In this document: positions 4,812-8,970 of the stretch, piece by piece
Layout of the letters: the number at the start of each line of letters is the position of its first letter
Numbering within the stretch: the first letter of the stretch is position 1
DNA from: Bacteroidota bacterium
GTDB lineage: Bacteria; Bacteroidota; Bacteroidia; Cytophagales; Cyclobacteriaceae
NCBI GenBank assembly: GCA_003242315.1
Contig: QGUY01000162.1
Span: 1 to 8,970 of the forward strand
Reading direction: 5' to 3'
Length of the DNA: 8,970 nt
The notes under the pieces: generated by a model
Told to the model about the DNA's origin: nothing
What the model saw: the letters and a program-made list of their open reading frames with translations, nothing else
Database searches by the model: none
Made by a program: the position numbers and the translations under genes

Positions 4812-7735
4812 AGCCAATCTTTTTGTTTAAAAACTCTGATCACAAACGGTTCGATAAAATTATTCAGGCCATAGCATCCGTCGACATCCCTCCCGATGAG
4901 ACCGGCCCGCACAAGAGAACGGAGATGTGTCAGTAAATCCGGGAAATCATTTCTGAATACACGAAGCAGCTTCGCTTCCGACATTCTCTTGTGGAGAATC
5001 AACTGGAGAATAATGAGGTTCCACGCCGGCGGCAGCGCGTCCAACACTTCTGTGTCCGGCCGACGCGGTGCCCTGATAACAACTCGATTTTCTTCTACAC
5101 GCACGATGTTGCTAAGCCACGCGTTCATCGCCACTCCCGGGTTGCCTTCAGTATAGTTGAAATAATCGTTGAACAAGCGTGCCAACGCTATTTCTGACAC
5201 ATCCGATTTCACGTTGTCCAATGCGAACTCGAGGCCGCTTGAACGGTGCCGGGTAAGGATCAGATTCTTTAGCTCCATCGAGCTCATCGGAGAGCAGGGC
5301 ATGACGCCAATGAACCTGTCTTTGAACCCGTTGACAGCGTGAATCAATTCGGCCGCGAAGGGATTCATGTTCGCAATGAAAACGATTCGATCGGAGTAGG
5401 CAGCGATCATGTCCATGATCATTTCAAATGCCTGCATCCCCTGCGGTGTTCTCTCCCACCACAGCTCCAGGTCGTGGATCACAACTACGGTATGATGGGG
5501 CAGCGAATTCATGATTCCCGTCAGGTCACTTTTAACGCCAGTGGTTTCCTGAAGTTTTGCGAGGAAATCCTCCGGGCGTGCGGATCCATCGGCGGGAGGG
5601 AAAAGATGAAACTGTTTACTGTGAGCGAAATGTTTCTCCGCGATGCGCCTGCAAATCGCGGTCTTACCAGCGTTGCGTTCCCCGGTTATCAGGATCCCCC
5701 CGTGACGACCTCCCAAATACTGATGTACTTTCTGCGCAATAATTCTGTCGTCGGATTCTCTTACAATCCAGAAGGCTTCGCCGATGTTGGAGCGACCGCT
5801 GAAAAGGTTGAGATAATAATGCGGCAGCGCGCTGATGATTTTGGGATCCGGTGTCACCTGCGAGATGACTTCCAGAACGCGGTCAGTAACCGATCCTGAG
5901 TCATTGCGCGACGCGATCTGTCGTGCTATCCTTATCCCTTCGCTTCGCGAATAGATGAGGATGAGAATCTTGTCAACAAAGAACTTTCTTATGGCCTGTC
6001 CCAGATTACCGATCCTGGAGATTACCTTCTTTTGCCTTGCGTCGCGCGAAATGTATCCGAATTCGACCGAGGTGGCGACCATGGCGTTTACGCTGAAAGC
6101 CTCAAACAGCTTCTCGGCGAGCGCACCGAATCCCAGGGAAAGCTCGTGCTTGGTTTTCCTTGCAGCCGACTCTTCCTGCCTTATCTCGTCGATGGCATTG
6201 GCAATTACCTGAGGAGCGGCAATATCGTCCGCGTTGGAATTGTCAATGCTGAAAAGGGTGAGGCTGAGCTGGTCGTTCATATTGACCACGTTGTCCTTGA
6301 GGTTCTTGCAGAACCTGTCAATCTCGTCATGCAGGGGGCTGAGGAAATCATACTCCAGGTAATGCTGCACGAGGCGTCGCACTGGTATGGAGGTGGATTC
6401 CGACGACTCGATGGATGCCAGGACAGTCCGTGTGTCAGGAAGTGATTTTGAGCTTTGCATCAGCCGGTCGCTCAACGCCTTGAAATCCTTTTCGAGAAGG
6501 AGGCTGACGGACTTCCACTCCAGTTTCTTTAAGCCTTTGCTGTCTCCGTGTCCATCCTTCCAGGCGTCGAGCTGCGCTAATGTTGCGCCTACAGGTTCGA
6601 GGATAGTCGTGGTTACGTGGCTATCAATTCTGCGACGAAATTCTTTGAAGTCGTGATCGATTTGCCATTTGAGTTCCCGAAGGGTAGTGTCCAGCGATAT
6701 TCTTCCGGCGGCGAGACCCATCGTCTTTCGCCATTCATCTGCAAATGCCAGGACTCTGTCGCGTTGTCGGCGGTGCAGTGCTTTGTCGCTGTTGATAATC
6801 CGAGTCAGGTAATTGGCATCTATCTGTTCGAGATGTGTTCTTAAGTGGTCGATATTAAGGCGGAATTCCACCAGCAATCGGTCAAAAAACAATGTGGCGA
6901 GATGGTCCTGCCGTTTCACGAGCGCATCGGCGCGATCAGCCAACTCCCTTGTGGCCTCTTCCCATTGGGCTACGGTTAGCGTATCGGATCGCGTGAACTC
7001 AAAAAGAGTATCAAATTTCTTATCGCAATACGCGATGTACGCTTCTACTTCCGTTAGGCTTTGCAACGATTCTTTACGAAAAGCCTCCAGCCAGGAGAGG
7101 AGAAACTCAAAGCGCCCATCGCGCATATAGTATTGCATGGCTTCACGATAGTGGAGGCGGGCGCGTACTGTTCCACCGGAAAGGAGTGCTCGCAGGTTTC
7201 TACGAAATTTCAGCCACTTGAGAGAGGGGGAATCGTTCGGTTTGATTTTGAAGTCTTCTTTTTTGTAGGTTACTGAAACGGTAACCGGAAAAGCCGAAAG
7301 GTCTTTTTGAAGACGGTATACGTACCAGTGGATACCGGTCTTCATATCGCGAGGGTCCAGAAGCTTGTTGAACTGATCTACTAGCTTTTCTGCGGCCGCG
7401 AAGAATCGCTTCTTGATAGTCATGAGCGACGCTTCCTTTCGGGGCCTGTCTTCGTAAATTACCTGAAGTATGGAGGAGTTGACGTCCTGTATGACATCCA
7501 GCAGTGCTTGTGGAAACTGTCGGCTCAGTTCAAAGTAGCCCGAGAATGCTTTGTTGAAGAACACGCGTAGCAGCTGCTGGCCATGGACGTCAATTTCGGA
7601 CAACAACCGCGTAATAGGCTCGTAGCGGGACGGCGTGAGGGGAGGGAGCACCACTTCCGAAACGGCAAAGGAGGTTGGCCCCGCGGTGGGTGTATTGAGG
7701 AGTTCTTCGTTGTTGGAGGCTGCGTCTCTCGTCAT
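4808..7735 (-). CDS. Large AAA+/STAND-like P-loop ATPase with unrecognised helical N-terminus and winged-helix-like C-terminus
   Basis: I do not recognise this 975-residue protein as a named family. The ATPase core is clear: Walker A GERNAGKT (685-692), a Walker B-like run HTVVVIHDLELWW (748-760) with D755 and E757, a sensor-1-like Asn in IVFIANMNPF (784-793, N789), and a GNPGVAMNAW element (864-873) like the sensor-2/lid region of ORC- and STAND-type ATPases. Residues ~895-960 (leucine-rich helices, then LLTHLRSLVRAGLIGRD and a strand-like YGLNN) resemble a winged helix. The first ~600 residues are mostly charged amphipathic helix, possibly coiled coil, with no signal peptide or confident membrane span, so the protein is probably cytosolic or membrane-peripheral. 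It leads the minus-strand operon and overlaps the MscS-like gene by ATGA, so a role in gating or assembling that membrane protein or the antiporter is the simplest inference. The start at ATG 7735 is the farthest upstream; residues 1-35 are low in complexity. Confidence 0.8.
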   Translation of the reverse strand: MTRDAASNNEELLNTPTAGPTSFAVSEVVLPPLTPSRYEPITRLLSEIDVHGQQLLRVFFNKAFSGYFELSRQFPQALLDVIQDVNSSILQVIYEDRPRKEASLMTIKKRFFAAAEKLVDQFNKLLDPRDMKTGIHWYVYRLQKDLSAFPVTVSVTYKKEDFKIKPNDSPSLKWLKFRRNLRALLSGGTVRARLHYREAMQYYMRDGRFEFLLSWLEAFRKESLQSLTEVEAYIAYCDKKFDTLFEFTRSDTLTVAQWEEATRELADRADALVKRQDHLATLFFDRLLVEFRLNIDHLRTHLEQIDANYLTRIINSDKALHRRQRDRVLAFADEWRKTMGLAAGRISLDTTLRELKWQIDHDFKEFRRRIDSHVTTTILEPVGATLAQLDAWKDGHGDSKGLKKLEWKSVSLLLEKDFKALSDRLMQSSKSLPDTRTVLASIESSESTSIPVRRLVQHYLEYDFLSPLHDEIDRFCKNLKDNVVNMNDQLSLTLFSIDNSNADDIAAPQVIANAIDEIRQEESAARKTKHELSLGFGALAEKLFEAFSVNAMVATSVEFGYISRDARQKKVISRIGNLGQAIRKFFVDKILILIYSRSEGIRIARQIASRNDSGSVTDRVLEVISQVTPDPKIISALPHYYLNLFSGRSNIGEAFWIVRESDDRIIAQKVHQYLGGRHGGILITGERNAGKTAICRRIAEKHFAHSKQFHLFPPADGSARPEDFLAKLQETTGVKSDLTGIMNSLPHHTVVVIHDLELWWERTPQGMQAFEMIMDMIAAYSDRIVFIANMNPFAAELIHAVNGFKDRFIGVMPCSPMSSMELKNLILTRHRSSGLEFALDNVKSDVSEIALARLFNDYFNYTEGNPGVAMNAWLSNIVRVEENRVVIRAPRRPDTEVLDALPPAWNLIILQLILHKRMSEAKLLRVFRNDFPDLLTHLRSLVRAGLIGRDVDGCYGLNNFIEPFVIRVFKQKDWL

Positions 7736-7830
7736 CTCAGAATAAAACTACACACCATGAGCATCGTGTGCCCGTGTTATGTAATTTTTTGTGGGATTAT
7801 TAGTCCTAAATTTAGCAAATTACCACCATC
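7736..7830. promoter_or_regulatory. Divergent promoter region with a 10-bp palindrome
   Basis: These 95 bp separate the start of the ATPase operon (minus) from the start of the second antiporter (plus), so promoters for both must lie here or inside the genes. The right half is AT-rich. CTAAATTTAG at 7806-7815 is a perfect 10-bp palindrome, and it contains TAAATTTA (7807-7814), seven of eight matches to the Bacteroidota -7 element TAnnTTTG. A TTG at 7789-7791 is closer than the usual -33 spacing. On the minus strand TAGTTTTA lies just upstream of ATG 7735 but has no matching -33 element. The location is sound; the individual elements are weak. Confidence 0.45.
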
Positions 7831-8970
7831 ATGTTTTCAGACAATCCGTACAACGACGTAATAGCGGTCTGCCTGGTTATCCTGGTTTCCTATTTTTTCG
7901 GCATTATCGCACGGCGGACCAACATTCCGAGCGTTTTGTTGCTCATCCTGCTGGGTATTGGCCTGCAGTTTGGCCTCGAGGCAGCAGATATTCCCCTTGG
8001 AAGAAATATGTTCAACATGCTCCAGGTGTTGGGCATTGTGGGGCTGATCATGATCGTGCTGGAAGCGTCGCTCGACCTCACCCTCACAAGGGAAAAACGT
8101 CCACTGATTGTCAGGTCTTTCCTCATTGCGCTCCTGGGTCTGATCGGGACAACATTCCTGCTTACCTGGATCATCAACCTGTTCATCATCGACGATTTCT
8201 TCACCGCGCTTGTGTACGCAGTGCCGCTTTCCATTATGAGCAGCTCCATCATCCTTCCGAGCGTGGTAGTCTTGCCTGAAACGAAGAAGGAGTTCATGAT
8301 ATACGAAAGCACCTTCTCCGACATACTCGGCATTATGCTGTTCTACTTCCTCCTGGATCAGGCAGGAAATGAAAGTACGGGTGCCATCATCAAGAACGTG
8401 AGCCTGAACATATTCCTCACTGTGGCGCTGTCGCTTATCGTGAGCTATCTTCTGATACTCCTGGTACAGCAGATTCGTGATAAGGCTAAGTTGTTTCTCC
8501 TGATTTCAATGCTTATCCTGCTTTATGCAGTCGGTAAGCTCTTTCACCTGAGTTCGCTTATTGTGATCCTGGTCTTCGGACTCGTACTCAACAACCACGA
8601 AAGATTCTTCAGAGGGCCATTGAACCGGTGGATTAACCATGAGGTATTGGACGGGATTACCGAGGAGTTTCATACGGTCACGCTGGAAACAGCTTTTGTG
8701 GTGCGCACTTTTTTCTTCGTGGTGTTCGGCATGACGCTCGAGCTGGACTCCCTCCTGGATCTCAACACGGCATTGCTCAGCCTGGCAATCGTTGCTTCTA
8801 TTTACGCTGTCCGATTCGTGTGCTTTAAGATTTTTGGTATGAAGGATATCCTGCCGGAGTTGTTCATTGCCCCGCGCGGGTTGATCACGGTCCTGCTATT
8901 TTTCGGTATTCCCGTGGCCTACCAGCAATCCGCGTTCAGCAGCGGCATTTTGCTGTATTCGATTCTGCTA
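7831..8970 (+). CDS. CPA1/NhaP-like cation:proton antiporter, 3' end beyond window
   Basis: An open frame of 380 codons runs from ATG 7831 to the window edge with no stop. The start is bounded by an in-frame TAG at 7813-7815. The product is strongly hydrophobic, with around ten membrane segments visible, and reads as a monovalent cation/H+ exchanger in the inner membrane. Early features are VSYFFGIIARRTNIPSVLLL (19-38) and GLIMIVLEASLDL (71-83). ESTFSDILGIML (159-170) carries S163-D164 where CPA proteins have the ND, DD or other X-D pair at the ion site. PRGLITVLLFFGIP (348-361) carries R349, matching the conserved Arg of the TM10-11 region in CPA1. The sequence differs clearly from the CPA2 antiporter at 1922-4045, so it is not a recent duplicate. 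It is transcribed away from the ATPase operon and could share its regulatory region. Cytosolic C-terminal domains, if any, lie outside. Confidence 0.85.
   Translation, partial: MFSDNPYNDVIAVCLVILVSYFFGIIARRTNIPSVLLLILLGIGLQFGLEAADIPLGRNMFNMLQVLGIVGLIMIVLEASLDLTLTREKRPLIVRSFLIALLGLIGTTFLLTWIINLFIIDDFFTALVYAVPLSIMSSSIILPSVVVLPETKKEFMIYESTFSDILGIMLFYFLLDQAGNESTGAIIKNVSLNIFLTVALSLIVSYLLILLVQQIRDKAKLFLLISMLILLYAVGKLFHLSSLIVILVFGLVLNNHERFFRGPLNRWINHEVLDGITEEFHTVTLETAFVVRTFFFVVFGMTLELDSLLDLNTALLSLAIVASIYAVRFVCFKIFGMKDILPELFIAPRGLITVLLFFGIPVAYQQSAFSSGILLYSILL

Noticed and set aside
4359..4874. Plus-strand open frame of 171 codons opposite the MscS-like gene and ATPase end
   Set aside because: It is antisense to a gene with clear membrane and beta-domain pattern. 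Its product is Gln/His/Arg-rich without hydrophobic core or motif.
5339..5899. Plus-strand open frame of 186 codons opposite the ATPase core
   Set aside because: It lies antisense to the Walker A/B region. Composition and lack of motif fit a shadow frame.
4808..7735. Reading the large ATPase as an antiphage STAND or Avs-type defence protein
   Set aside because: The P-loop core and winged-helix-like part fit loosely, but no nuclease, TIR, protease or other effector domain is visible, and the neighbours are ion transporters with no mobile-element or defence genes nearby.
7890..8333. Minus-strand open frame of 147 codons, and a plus-strand frame at 7791-8279
   Set aside because: Both overlap the second antiporter, whose frame from 7831 gives continuous membrane-protein sequence to the window end. 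Their products are Ser/Met- or His/Arg-rich shadows.

Overview
The window looks like chromosomal DNA of a Bacteroidota bacterium, probably free-living or environmental. The base composition is near-balanced by eye, start codons lack strong Shine-Dalgarno sequences, and one gene gap carries TGTTGATGTG/CACATCAACA low-complexity repeats of a kind I associate with that phylum. This assignment is an inference from style and was not tested by a search.

Layout. (1) Positions 1-1898, plus strand, hold part of a D-galactonate catabolic locus. The C-terminal 219 codons of galactonate dehydratase (dgoD) are followed after about 100 bp by 2-dehydro-3-deoxygalactonokinase (dgoK). The first ~123 bases stay co-linear with DgoD but are corrupted by substitutions, including two in-frame stops. 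The dgoD-dgoK gap contains an imperfect long-range inverted repeat whose right arm lies inside the dgoK reading frame. (2) Positions 1922-7735, minus strand, hold three closely packed genes in one apparent operon. In transcription order they are a 975-residue AAA+/STAND-like ATPase with a large unrecognised helical N-terminus and a winged-helix-like C-terminus, a 241-residue MscS-like membrane protein that overlaps it by ATGA, and a 707-residue CPA2-type cation:proton antiporter with two C-terminal universal-stress-protein-like domains. (3) From 7831 to the window end, plus strand, a second and different cation:proton antiporter (CPA1/NhaP-like) starts divergently and runs off the edge.

How the genes fit together. 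DgoD dehydrates D-galactonate to 2-dehydro-3-deoxygalactonate, and DgoK phosphorylates that product. The aldolase that would finish the pathway is not in view. The second block is the candidate for something undescribed: a large cytosolic ATPase genetically coupled to an MscS-like protein and a USP-fused antiporter, with another antiporter divergent from it. I read it as a possible ATP-gated ion or turgor homeostasis module. That role is inferred from gene order and domain types only. No RNA genes, CRISPR arrays, transposases or attachment sites were seen, and no stretch over 300 bp is without a gene.
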